Shown piece by piece: positions 16,507-24,951 of a stretch of 64,000 bases of DNA. A program made the position numbers and the translations under genes. This DNA is from an uncultured Burkholderiales bacterium (GTDB lineage: Bacteria > Pseudomonadota > Gammaproteobacteria > Burkholderiales > Eutrophovitaceae). Location of the stretch: positions 43,082 to 107,081 of the forward strand of contig CATOSA010000040.1 of assembly GCA_951812315.1 (NCBI GenBank), given 5' to 3'. Positions within the stretch are counted from its first letter, which is position 1. The number at the start of each line of letters is the position of its first letter. The notes beneath the pieces were generated by a model. That model saw only the letters and a list, made by a program, of their open reading frames with translations. It did no database searches and was not told the DNA's origin.

Positions 16507-17448
16507 ATGCGTAACAGACCATACGACTTGCCTCCGCTCGACCTGATCGAAGGCTTCGATGCGGCCGCTCGCAACCTCAGCTTTACCAAGGCAGGCGCCG
16601 AGCTGCACCTTACGCAATCAGCCGTCAGCCGCCAGATCAAGGCACTCGAAGAATGGCTGGGCGTGCCGCTATTTGAACGGCGCACCCGGTCGCTTGCCCT
16701 CACCAAACACGGTGAATCCCTGTACAGGACCGTGCCGGACGTGCTGCGAACGATCGAAAATGTCACCCGTGATATCAGGCACGACCAGCTTGCACGCACG
16801 CTTACCGTCACCACCACTGCGGCCTTTGCCTCTCTGTGGCGGATCCCGCGCCTCGCCGGCTACACACGGGATCACCCGCAGGTCGACGTACGCATCTCCA
16901 CGTCGTCCGCGTTCGTCGACCTGGAACGAAGCAACGTGGAGCTCGCAATCCGCTATACCAGTGTCGCACCGCAGGTTCAGGCAACGAAGTTGTTTGAGGA
17001 AGAGGTATTCCCGGTGTGTGCGCCTGCACTGCTCAAAGACCCGGACAGGCCGCTGGCAGAACCGGCTGACCTGCGTCATCACGTTTTGCTCCACTTCGAC
17101 GAACAGCACGACCGGCTGCCATGGCTCGACTGGCCGACATGGCTGGAGGCGGTCGGGCTAAGCGACTTCGTTGCCGCCGGCGCCGTGCGCTTCAACCAGT
17201 ACGATCAAGTGGTGGTTGCGGCCGCCGACGGTCAGGGCATCGCGCTGGGCAGAAGCCCGCTACTGAAGCGAATGCTTCGAGACGGAAAACTGGTGGCACC
17301 GTTCAGTTCGAAATCGGTCGCGCCGCGGGCGTACTATCTGATCACGTCAAAGGCGTCGGAACACAATGCCGATGTGTCGGAATTCGTGGACTGGCTTTTC
17401 CGCGAAGCAGGATGTGACGCCAACGCAGTCACTCGCAGGGCGCAATAA
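16507..17448 (+). CDS. LysR family transcriptional regulator (GcvA-like)
   Basis: 313 aa from ATG 16507 (MRNRPYDLPPLDLIEGFDAA). The N-terminal winged helix-turn-helix is textbook: LSFTKAGAELHLTQSAVSRQIKALEEWLGVPLFERR. The C-terminal LysR substrate domain follows (LTVTTTAAFASLWRIPRLAGY...). The upstream ATG at 16444 in the ORF track is rejected because residues before PPLDLIEGF do not fit the family. It is divergent from the DUF2917 gene and probably regulates it and itself. The effector is unknown. Confidence 0.92.
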   Translation: MRNRPYDLPPLDLIEGFDAAARNLSFTKAGAELHLTQSAVSRQIKALEEWLGVPLFERRTRSLALTKHGESLYRTVPDVLRTIENVTRDIRHDQLARTLTVTTTAAFASLWRIPRLAGYTRDHPQVDVRISTSSAFVDLERSNVELAIRYTSVAPQVQATKLFEEEVFPVCAPALLKDPDRPLAEPADLRHHVLLHFDEQHDRLPWLDWPTWLEAVGLSDFVAAGAVRFNQYDQVVVAAADGQGIALGRSPLLKRMLRDGKLVAPFSSKSVAPRAYYLITSKASEHNADVSEFVDWLFREAGCDANAVTRRAQ

Positions 17449-17602
17449 GCGAAGCGCATTGCGCCGGATGATAAGGTCGCTGAACCCCCGTCATCGAAAC
17501 CCGGCACCGATTCATGCCCGCGAATCCGACCGGGCAAACACGATCAAATCTTCGCCAACCGCAGCGGTTCCGGTGCAATGCGCTGCGCTTATTGCACCCT
17601 AC
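17437..17602. repeat. second inverted pair of REP/BIME-like repeats
   Basis: AGGGCGCAATAAGCGAAGCG...CATTGCGCCGGATG (17437-17470) overlaps the end of the LysR gene. Its near reverse complement CGGTGCAATGCGCTGCGCTT...ATTGCACCCTAC is at 17571-17602. Spacing and flanks (an AACCGCAG/AATCGCAG motif before the right unit) match the pair at 13674-13841, so the ~170-bp composite is itself repeated. It lies between convergent genes, where it may help terminate transcription. Confidence 0.75.
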
Positions 17603-17633
17603 ACTTTCGAAGTGCTTCAGGAGAGAATTCCCC

Positions 17634-18590
17634 CTAGACAGGAATATCCATACCTTCCATTTCCAGCATGGCTGGCACGCGGGGTTCCCATGAACGTTCG
17701 ATGCGCGGCCCGAGGTCCTGCACATAGAAACTGAACATGCGCGTCTCACCGCCGTTGTGCTGTGCATGCTCCGCACATGCCGGCGTGAGCATCACGGCAT
17801 TCGTCACACAGTCGATCTGATTTCCCTCGATCATCGAGTACGCGCCCTGGCACTCCAGAGCCAGCGAAATTGTGTCCACATCATGGCAGTGTGCCGACTG
17901 GCTGACTTCCGGCTCCAGGGTAGCAATTCCGGCACAGATCGCGGGCGCGACACAACCGCGCACCTCGAACTGGGAACTGGCGAAACGCAGATTTACCGGT
18001 GTCGCCGATTCACCGGCCTGCTTACCCAAGTCTTCCAGTTGCGCCGCAATCGCCTTGGCAGTGAAGTGAGTGGAAAGGACCTGCGTTTCATCGAACGGCA
18101 GTGCGGTGCAGCCTAGTGACGCGAGAAGCGGCTCGTCAGTGACGACAAACAGGACGGCATCGCCGTCTGGCGACTCGTTCAGTATGGTGACACCACCGGG
18201 CAACAGAAAAACATCGCCTTGGGTCCACTCGATGACTTCGTCTTCCTGAAACGATCGGCCGCTTCCTTTCATTGCGTAGCACAGCACGCTGCTCGCCTGC
18301 GCATCGAATTCAAACTCGTCTCCCTCGCGCAACACCAGATAACGGGCAAGCAGGTTGGCCGTCGTGGCCGGATAGTCCACGCCGATCTGTTCGCCGAGAT
18401 CAAGTTCAATCAACCCGGTCTTTGTGGCGGAATCGAATGCGCGATCAGCTTCCTCGGCAAAAACCTGTGCCTGTGCAGATGATTCGGCATCGGCGACCGG
18501 CGGTTTCGACAAATACTGCGCTCGCCCCGCCTGTATCGTGGCAGGTGCCTTGCTTGCAAGGCGACGAAGACCAATGGATGACATGACCAC
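17634..18590 (-). CDS. bicupin protein
   Basis: 318 aa with two cupin-like halves: residues ~75-150 (YLVLREGDEFEFDAQASSVL...GDVFLLPGG) and ~215-300 (AHCHDVDTISLALECQGAYSM...VMLTPACAEHAQHNGG). The second half keeps a His-rich metal-binding pattern (HCH and HAQH); the first does not. The layout resembles gentisate-1,2-dioxygenase-like or other bicupins, but I cannot assign a substrate. The GTG at 18590 has GGGAGG nine bases upstream and is preferred to the ATG at 18584. Confidence 0.7.
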   Translation of the reverse strand: MVMSSIGLRRLASKAPATIQAGRAQYLSKPPVADAESSAQAQVFAEEADRAFDSATKTGLIELDLGEQIGVDYPATTANLLARYLVLREGDEFEFDAQASSVLCYAMKGSGRSFQEDEVIEWTQGDVFLLPGGVTILNESPDGDAVLFVVTDEPLLASLGCTALPFDETQVLSTHFTAKAIAAQLEDLGKQAGESATPVNLRFASSQFEVRGCVAPAICAGIATLEPEVSQSAHCHDVDTISLALECQGAYSMIEGNQIDCVTNAVMLTPACAEHAQHNGGETRMFSFYVQDLGPRIERSWEPRVPAMLEMEGMDIPV

Positions 18591-18924
18591 TTTTGTATTC
18601 CTCCCTCACCCGGGTACGCGGCTACGCGGGCGACATAGCTGATTGGCAAGACACTCGTTCTCGCAGGGTTCAAGCCCGAACACCCGATACGCCGCCGGTT
18701 TTCAGGCAATATCCCTGCGCGTGGCACGGCCCGCCAATAACCGGGGTGCGCGACACTTTGGACACGAACTGACGCCAAAGTGTAGCATTGCGCACCGCAC
18801 TTCTCGCCGGACTATGGTCCGCCAGCGACGATGATACGAACCGCCCGGCAACTTTGAATGATTACCAGCAGGCGAACGGATTCGACTGGTTCGTAAAGAT
18901 CCACTAATTCAACAGGAAACAACA
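18591..18924. other. intergenic with a 9-bp inverted repeat
   Basis: 334 bp between divergent bicupin and VOC genes. ACACTTTGG (18753-18761) and CCAAAGTGT (18775-18783) form a perfect 9-bp inverted repeat with a 13-nt spacer, a candidate operator serving both genes. No tRNA could be folded around the GGTTCAAGCCC-like stretch near 18668. No other gene is seen. Confidence 0.5.
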
Positions 18925-19245
18925 ATGGCCAAACTGAAATTCGAACATCTGAACGTTCCCGCCAAAGACCCGGTCAACCTGGCGAAATGGTACGCAAAAA
19001 CCCTTGATCTCAAATCGAAGAAACACCTCGTTCGCGGGCCGGGCATACTGATCGCGTTCGAAGAAGGCGAACCCATTAACCGCGCGCCGGAGCTGCACAT
19101 CGGCTTTCGCGTCCCGTCAATAAAATCGCTCAAGAAATGGGCAAAGAAATTCGACGCCAAATTGTCCGTCGGCGCCGAGTTCACCGCTTTCAGAACGCCC
19201 GACCCTGAAGGCAACTGCCTGGAGTTATATGCAGCCAACGAGTGA
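18925..19245 (+). CDS. VOC family (glyoxalase/dioxygenase fold) protein
   Basis: 106-aa single vicinal-oxygen-chelate module. It starts KFEHLNVPAKDPVNLAKWYAKTLDL (metal His in the first strand) and ends FRTPDPEGNCLELY, with the conserved metal Glu. The length is right for a one-domain subunit that dimerises. The function could be isomerase, dioxygenase or binding protein; the sequence does not decide. It is divergent from the bicupin. Confidence 0.85.
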   Translation: MAKLKFEHLNVPAKDPVNLAKWYAKTLDLKSKKHLVRGPGILIAFEEGEPINRAPELHIGFRVPSIKSLKKWAKKFDAKLSVGAEFTAFRTPDPEGNCLELYAANE

Positions 19246-19377
19246 CCGTTTGCACCAATCGCCTGGGCCCGGCGCTCAAGATTTGAGTAATACACCCTGA
19301 CTACCCGGCCCGGCGAAAGCGCCGCGCCAGCGCTACCTGGCGCTTCCCCTACCTGTACGTGACGATTCGAAAAGTGG

Positions 19378-20055
19378 TTAGTTGAGCGTGACGAAAGTCT
19401 GGTCGCTCAACATGGCCTTGAATTCATTGAAAGGGGCGTGGACAGGCTCCCAGGAGGGCAACGATTTCATCGTTTCAACCCATCTGGCGAGATTCGGAAA
19501 GTCGTCGAACCTGACGCCAATCAGTTCTCCAGCCGTAATCGGGCCAGAAGCGAAATAATCGGCAATAGTAACGTCATTCCCGCACAGATAGCGATTGCCG
19601 GCACCTAGCCAGTGGCTATCGAGAATTTCAAACCAGGCTTTGGCGTTGTCCCGCCCCGATTCCACCGTCAAACGATTTGCTTCATCGGTCTGGCGCTTGT
19701 GATTCGGCAAGATCTGCGGGTAAACGAGATGGTATCCGTACTCGCGATAGAAGCCGGTGTTCACCCAATCCATCGCTTCATTTACACGCGCGCGTTTCTT
19801 GAGATCTTTCGGATAGGTCGGCGAGTCCACCTTGTCTGCAAGGTACTTAAGGATTGCAGAACACTCCGTCAGGATAAAACCATCGTCATCAAGCACCGGG
19901 ATCTGTTTACTGCGGTTTAGCTTTGCAAATGCGTCTTGTTGGCATTCGCCCGCAAAAACATCGACGTCTACAATTTCGGCATCGACATTATTCTCAGCAA
20001 TAAACAACGTGAGTGGTCGCGAAAAGACCGCGACTCTGTGGATATACAGTTTCAT
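19378..20055 (-). CDS. glutathione S-transferase family protein
   Basis: 225 aa from ATG 20055, chosen because GGGAGG lies just upstream; the ORF-track start at 20073 adds six odd residues. The thioredoxin-like N-terminal domain (MKLYIHRVAVFSRPLTLFIAENN...KQIPVLDDDGFILTECSAILKYLADK) carries the cis-Pro and glutathione-contacting ES-type motif. The all-helical C-terminal domain includes NDVTIADYFASGPI. It resembles theta-class GSTs. It probably acts in detoxification or dehalogenation, substrate unknown. Confidence 0.9.
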   Translation of the reverse strand: MKLYIHRVAVFSRPLTLFIAENNVDAEIVDVDVFAGECQQDAFAKLNRSKQIPVLDDDGFILTECSAILKYLADKVDSPTYPKDLKKRARVNEAMDWVNTGFYREYGYHLVYPQILPNHKRQTDEANRLTVESGRDNAKAWFEILDSHWLGAGNRYLCGNDVTIADYFASGPITAGELIGVRFDDFPNLARWVETMKSLPSWEPVHAPFNEFKAMLSDQTFVTLN

Positions 20056-20277
20056 CTCAGCCTCCCAACCCAAGCAAACAAACTCATGAAGATTGTGCGC
20101 CTACCGGTGGCAATTGTGATCCTGGTGCATGATCGTGCCGGCAATCAGCCTCAAATGGCTGCTGGACGCAGCAATCTCTTCTCGCACAGTCGATCCACTC
20201 ATACTATAGTCCTATCATCGCTGATCTGAAAGCGAGTGCTGCAGTTACCTCCAGCACGAACTGCTTGGAGACGGTAG

Positions 20278-23200
20278 ATGAAGTGCCAACAGTGCCAATC
20301 GGCAAGTCCCGAGGACTCGGTTTACTGCGTCGAGTGCGGCGCCAGACTGGGGTTGCAGTGTCAGCGTTGCGCGCAGCCTGTAGAAACGCACTTCAAGTTC
20401 TGCAACAAATGCGGTCACAACCTTTCCACGCCTGTTTCCGAGCCTGTTTCCACGGCTGAACAATCAATTGCGCACGAGCAAGCGCTCGAGGCCCGTCAAA
20501 CATCCTCACCTGAACCAGTCCGGCTTCCCGAGGGAGAACGTCGCCAGGCTACCGTGTTGTTCAGCGATCTGTCCGGCTACACGGCAATGAACGAACGGCT
20601 CGACCCGGAAGACGTGGAACAGATCATGGGCCGCATCAAGGCGAAGGCGGTGGAGATTGTCGAAGCGCACGGTGGCACCGTCAACCAGTTCGTTGGCGAC
20701 GAGGTCCTGGCCTTGTTTGGCATTCCCACTGCGCACCATGACGACCCCGCCCGGGCCGCACGCGCTGCCCTTGAACTGCATAAAATGACACGCGCGATCA
20801 GCCCGGAGCTGGAGCCGCGTATCGGTCGCTCAGTGCAACTGCATACCGGCATCAACACCGGCCTGATCGTGACCAGTCAGCGTGACGACCGTGACGGCCG
20901 CATCGGCGTTACTGGCGACACCATCAATACCGGGGCGCGCCTGAAGGCACTGGCGCAGGATGACACTGTACTACTGGGGCCGGAAACGCACAGCCTCGTA
21001 TCGGACTTGTTCGAAACGAAGCATCTTGAGCCAGTGGCGCTCAAGGGCAAGGCTGAAAAGATCACGCCACATCAATTGATCGGGGAACGGCAGACTCAGG
21101 ACGCGGTGCTCCAGCCCATCATCGGACGCCGGGCGGAAATTCGTCAATTCACTGGCATCGTAGAGGAATGCGAAGAGTCGGGCCGCGGCCAAACGATTTA
21201 CGTACGTGCCGATGTTGGTGTGGGCAAATCGAAATTGATCGAAGAGTTCCGGACCATCGCTGCCAAACACGGGTTTGAATGCTACAAGGGATTGGTCCTG
21301 GACTTTGGCGGGACCACCAGACAAGACGCCGTGCGCGGCGTTGTATCGAGCTTGCTGGGAATTGTGACGGGCACCGCCGAAGAAGAGCGTCGCGACGCGA
21401 TCGTACATGCACTCGAAGACGGAATTGTGGACGAGCAGAGAATAGTATTCCTGTATGACCTGCTAGATCTTTCGCAACCGGACGACCTGCGCGTTATTTA
21501 TGACAGCATGGATAACGAAACGCGCATCCGCGGTAAACGGGAGACGCTTTGCGAGTTGCTCAGAAGCGCCAGTGAGGAACGGCCCGGCATCGTCGAAATC
21601 GAGAATATCCAGTGGGCGGACCACATTACGCTGGAGAACCTGGCAGCCCTCGCCGCGACTGTCGCTGAAGTACAAGCTTTGATGGTCATGACCTCGCGTC
21701 TGGATGACGATCCTATTGACCAGGCGTGGAGAGCGACAAGCCAGGGATGCCCGCTTGCGACCATCGACCTTGCGCCCTTGCGCAAGGAAGAGGCGCTCGA
21801 ACTGGCGCACCAGTACCCGGACGTCAGTCCGCACTGTATTGAGCGCTGTATTGAGCGCGCCGCGGGCAATCCCCTGTTTCTTGTTCAACTGTTGCGTACT
21901 GCCGAGGAATCTGACGATGACAGCGTTCCCAGCTCGGTGCAAAGCGTGGTACTGGCGCGCGTAGACAGGCTCCCGGCAGATGACCGTCAGGCGATTCAGG
22001 TCGCGTCGGTGTTTGGCCAGAAATTCTCGCTCGAGGCGCTAAGAAACTTGCTCGGCAATCCAGGGTACCGTAGCGATAGCCTGATCGCCCACTTGCTGGT
22101 GCGGCCGGAAGGCGATGAATACATGTTCGTGCATTCCCTTATTCAGGAGGGCGTCTACGGCTCCTTGCTCATGGCGCGGCGCGCCGAGTTGCATTCTCGC
22201 GCTGCCGAATGGTTCGCAACGCGCGACCTTCCATTGCGTGCGGAACACCTCGACCGCGCAAAGCATCCGGCAGCACCGCAAGCATTTCTGGAAGCGGCCC
22301 GTGATCAGACGACGACGTTTCGCTACGAGCGCGCACTGGTATTGGCCGAGCGCGGGCTTGAACTGGATGCGGATCGCGCCACGCGCTTTACACTGATGTG
22401 TCAGGCAGGCGAACTGCGCCGCACACTTGGCCGCAATCCCGAGTCCATAGACGCCTATCGAGAAGCGGAGCAATTGGCTGCCGATGAATTTCAGCGATGC
22501 AGCGCGTTGATCGGCCAGGTTCAGGGACTGAGACTGATCGATCGTTCCGAAGACGCTTTAGTACTGCTGGAGAATGCGGAACAATCCGCCGTCGAGAATC
22601 AGTTAGCAGGCGAACTCGCGCAAGTTCATTATCTACGCGGAAATCTCTACTTTCCTCTCGGCAACCTCGAAGGCTGCCTGAAAGAACATGGCGAAGCACT
22701 CGAATGGGCGCGCAAGGCGGAAACTCCCGAGGCAGAAGCGCGCGCGCTCGGCGGCCTTGGCGACGCCAACTATCTGAGCGGCAAAATGACAACGGCGTGC
22801 GACAGCTTCCGCAACTGCGTCGACCTGTGTCAGCAACACGGGCTTGGCCAGGCTGAGGTCGCCAACCTGCCGATGGTCGGCTGGAGCGCACTTTTCACCG
22901 GTTCGCTTGACCATGCATTGGAATTTGCACAACTGGCGATTGATCTCGCCAGCAAGGCCAATCATTATCGCGCCGAGTCGCAGGGACGAAGCCTGGCCGG
23001 TTTTATCAACTTTGAAATGGGCGCATTCGCAGAGGCCGGAAAGCAGTTGAACCTGGCCCTTGACCTGTCACGCAAGCTCAACGCAAGAAGGTTTGAAGCG
23101 CACTTTATCTGTGATCTGGCCAGACTCGCCGATGCACAAGGAGACAAGACAGATGCCTTACGACTCGTCGAGGAGGCTTTGAGCATTTGTCGTGAAACCG

Positions 23201-23622
23201 GGATGAACTACATCGGCCCTACTGTTCTGGGTGCTTACGCACTCATCACCAACGACGAACAAACACGCAGAAGCTCACTGGACGAGTCGGACAAGCTCCT
23301 TCGCGAGGGCTGTGTGAGCCACAACTACTTTCTGTTCTATCGCGACGCGATGGACGTTTGCCTGGATGCGGGCGACTGGGATACTGTGGATCGTTACGCG
23401 GCAGCCCTGGAAGATTACGCCCGACAGGAACCATTGCCATGGTCCCACTTTTTCGCGGACAGAGGTCGGACCCTGTCCGCTTTGGGCCGGGGACAGAAAA
23501 ACGACACGGTCTGTGCAAAGATTCGCGAACTATCTAGCGAGGCAAATCATCTTCGGTTCAAACTAGTCGAGAAAAAACTCGAAACGACCCTGAAAAATGA
23601 AGAGGTTGCCAACACGCCCTAG
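20278..23622 (+). CDS. zinc-ribbon / class III cyclase / AAA ATPase / TPR protein (second intact copy)
   Basis: 1114 aa with the same plan as 4319-7651 but clearly divergent. N-terminal ribbons (CQQC...CVEC, CQRC...CNKC); cyclase domain (~80-260) with metal aspartates in VLFSDLSGYTA and QFVGDEVLALFG; ATPase with Walker A ADVGVGKSKLIEEF and Walker B-like IENIQWADH; then about 450 residues of TPR-like helices. GGAGACGGTAG precedes the ATG. Monocistronic. The C-terminus lacks the VYDWFTEGF signature seen in the other copies, so it belongs to a different subfamily. The signal and product (cAMP or cGMP) are unknown. Confidence 0.9.
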   Translation: MKCQQCQSASPEDSVYCVECGARLGLQCQRCAQPVETHFKFCNKCGHNLSTPVSEPVSTAEQSIAHEQALEARQTSSPEPVRLPEGERRQATVLFSDLSGYTAMNERLDPEDVEQIMGRIKAKAVEIVEAHGGTVNQFVGDEVLALFGIPTAHHDDPARAARAALELHKMTRAISPELEPRIGRSVQLHTGINTGLIVTSQRDDRDGRIGVTGDTINTGARLKALAQDDTVLLGPETHSLVSDLFETKHLEPVALKGKAEKITPHQLIGERQTQDAVLQPIIGRRAEIRQFTGIVEECEESGRGQTIYVRADVGVGKSKLIEEFRTIAAKHGFECYKGLVLDFGGTTRQDAVRGVVSSLLGIVTGTAEEERRDAIVHALEDGIVDEQRIVFLYDLLDLSQPDDLRVIYDSMDNETRIRGKRETLCELLRSASEERPGIVEIENIQWADHITLENLAALAATVAEVQALMVMTSRLDDDPIDQAWRATSQGCPLATIDLAPLRKEEALELAHQYPDVSPHCIERCIERAAGNPLFLVQLLRTAEESDDDSVPSSVQSVVLARVDRLPADDRQAIQVASVFGQKFSLEALRNLLGNPGYRSDSLIAHLLVRPEGDEYMFVHSLIQEGVYGSLLMARRAELHSRAAEWFATRDLPLRAEHLDRAKHPAAPQAFLEAARDQTTTFRYERALVLAERGLELDADRATRFTLMCQAGELRRTLGRNPESIDAYREAEQLAADEFQRCSALIGQVQGLRLIDRSEDALVLLENAEQSAVENQLAGELAQVHYLRGNLYFPLGNLEGCLKEHGEALEWARKAETPEAEARALGGLGDANYLSGKMTTACDSFRNCVDLCQQHGLGQAEVANLPMVGWSALFTGSLDHALEFAQLAIDLASKANHYRAESQGRSLAGFINFEMGAFAEAGKQLNLALDLSRKLNARRFEAHFICDLARLADAQGDKTDALRLVEEALSICRETGMNYIGPTVLGAYALITNDEQTRRSSLDESDKLLREGCVSHNYFLFYRDAMDVCLDAGDWDTVDRYAAALEDYARQEPLPWSHFFADRGRTLSALGRGQKNDTVCAKIRELSSEANHLRFKLVEKKLETTLKNEEVANTP

Positions 23623-23752
23623 GTCAGACGGTTCGCGAACTGCCCAGCGTCGGTCAACCTAGCGGCATGGCCAGCCGGGACAACGTGACTTCCCAAACTA
23701 ATTGGACGATTGATAAGAGCGATAGATGCCAATCACAGGCGGATCTAGCCCT

Positions 23753-24124
23753 TTATGACAGCGTCGGCGAATAAATCAGCATGATCACAGCGCCATCCTT
23801 ACTGCCTGTACTATGCATCGCCCCTGCTGCGCGGACGATATATTCACCGGGGCCGTAGGTCTTTTCCTGATCGTAGAACGAGCCTTCGATCACGTAAATC
23901 TGTTCAACGTCTTCGTGCGCATGCAAAGGCGCAAAAGCGCCGGCATCGACCTTCATCAAACAGATACTGATTCCGGCGTGTTCATCTTCGAGCAGTGATT
24001 TGACCAGGAAACCATCCGACTCGGTTTCAACCCAGTCAGACGCATTGGAATCAACGAGCAATGACCCCTGTTTCGGCAATGCACCCAGACCGCTTTTAGT
24101 TTGTGCGGCAAATGACTCGCTCAT
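23753..24124 (-). CDS. cupin domain protein
   Basis: 123-aa single-domain cupin. Motif 1 is FAPLHAHEDVEQIYVIEGSF with metal-binding His residues; motif 2 (YGPGEYIVRAAGAMHSTGS) contains the fourth ligand. The family ranges from dioxygenases to ligand-binding proteins; no substrate clue. Monocistronic, convergent with the upstream cyclase. Confidence 0.85.
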   Translation of the reverse strand: MSESFAAQTKSGLGALPKQGSLLVDSNASDWVETESDGFLVKSLLEDEHAGISICLMKVDAGAFAPLHAHEDVEQIYVIEGSFYDQEKTYGPGEYIVRAAGAMHSTGSKDGAVIMLIYSPTLS

Positions 24125-24363
24125 GATTTCGTTCCTGGATTATTCACAACATGTTTAGCGATTTACTAAATAGATCTACGAATGCGAAGAACGTTACGCA
24201 GTTCTGACTCCCACGGCAATACCTGACCCAATCTCATTGTCAGCCATGCTCCGCCTTTCTCAACGGTTTACGCCGGACGCGTTCACCTGAACCACACGAC
24301 ACATTTCCCGCGATGCTGACGACCAGAGAACAGAAGACACGCCGCGGCGATTTCTCGATCCGT

Positions 24364-24395
24364 ACAATTGTATGGCTTTTTATCCATATAATTGT
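24364..24395. promoter_or_regulatory. inverted repeat over a TATAAT box, candidate toxin-antitoxin operator
   Basis: ACAATTGTATGG (24364-24375) and CCATATAATTGT (24384-24395) are 12-bp arms with one mismatch around an 8-nt spacer. The right arm contains a perfect TATAAT (24387-24392). It lies 12 bp before the first codon of the BrnT-like gene. That is where an autoregulating CopG/BrnA-type antitoxin would be expected to bind. Confidence 0.6.
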
Positions 24396-24407
24396 CATTC
24401 TTCGGAA

Positions 24408-24689
24408 ATGGGTCGGACACGCTTTGAGTGATATCCAGGTAAGTATCTGCAGAAACAGGGCATTTCATTCACCGAAGCACAGTATGCCTTCGCTGACTCG
24501 GAACGTGTCATTGCCGAGGATCTGAAACACAGCGATGAGGAGGATCGGTATTACCGCTTTGGCCAAGTTTATCGCGGCGTCCTGACCGTCCGCTTCACGT
24601 ACCGAGGCGGAATCATCAGAATATTTGGCGCCGAATTCTGGCGCAAGGGAAAAGCAATCTATGACCGCGAAAACCAAGTACACAAATGA
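24408..24689 (+). pseudogene. BrnT-like toxin, nonsense mutation at codon 8
   Basis: The frame reads MGRTRFE-stop-YPGKYLQKQGISFTEAQ, then ERVIAEDLKHSDEEDRYYRFG, GVLTVRFTYRGGIIRIF and KAIYDRENQVHK to a stop. This is the BrnT RNase-toxin pattern, in which the N-terminus is normally FEWD: the conserved Trp codon has become TGA. No ATG or GTG start lies downstream before the core, so no toxin should be made. The ORF is absent from the ORF track because of the stop. Its 3' end overlaps the antitoxin by 29 nt, the usual arrangement. Confidence 0.75.
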
Positions 24690-24942
24690 ACGCATGGGAG
24701 AGTATCAGGTTGTCCCGGATTTTCTTCCCTCTCCCGATGAACTTGCATTTCGTGACGAAGGCGTAAAAGTCACGATCTCCCTGAGCAAACGAAGCGTCGA
24801 GTTCTTCAAGTCGCACGCGGCAAAAAACCAGACGCAGTACCAACGAATGATCAGGCAACTGCTCGATGCTTATGTAGACGCGTACGAACAACCTCCGACA
24901 AGTCGCTCATCCAATACCGTCCGCAAGCGGGCTGCCCGATAG
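24661..24942 (+). CDS. CopG/BrnA-like antitoxin
   Basis: 93 aa from ATG 24661 (MTAKTKYTNERMGEYQVVPDF). The core LPSPDELAFRDEGVKVTISLSKRSVEFFKSHAAKNQTQYQRMIRQLLDAY is a ribbon-helix-helix DNA-binding domain of the type paired with BrnT toxins. The start inside the toxin 3' end indicates translational coupling. With the toxin broken at codon 8, this is an orphan antitoxin; it may persist as a repressor or as immunity against other BrnT toxins. Confidence 0.8.
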   Translation: MTAKTKYTNERMGEYQVVPDFLPSPDELAFRDEGVKVTISLSKRSVEFFKSHAAKNQTQYQRMIRQLLDAYVDAYEQPPTSRSSNTVRKRAAR

Positions 24943-24951
24943 GCCGATGGT

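Noticed and set aside
18655-18700. tRNA suggested by a GGTTCAAGCCC-like T-loop
   Set aside because: No matching acceptor, D or anticodon stems could be drawn around it.
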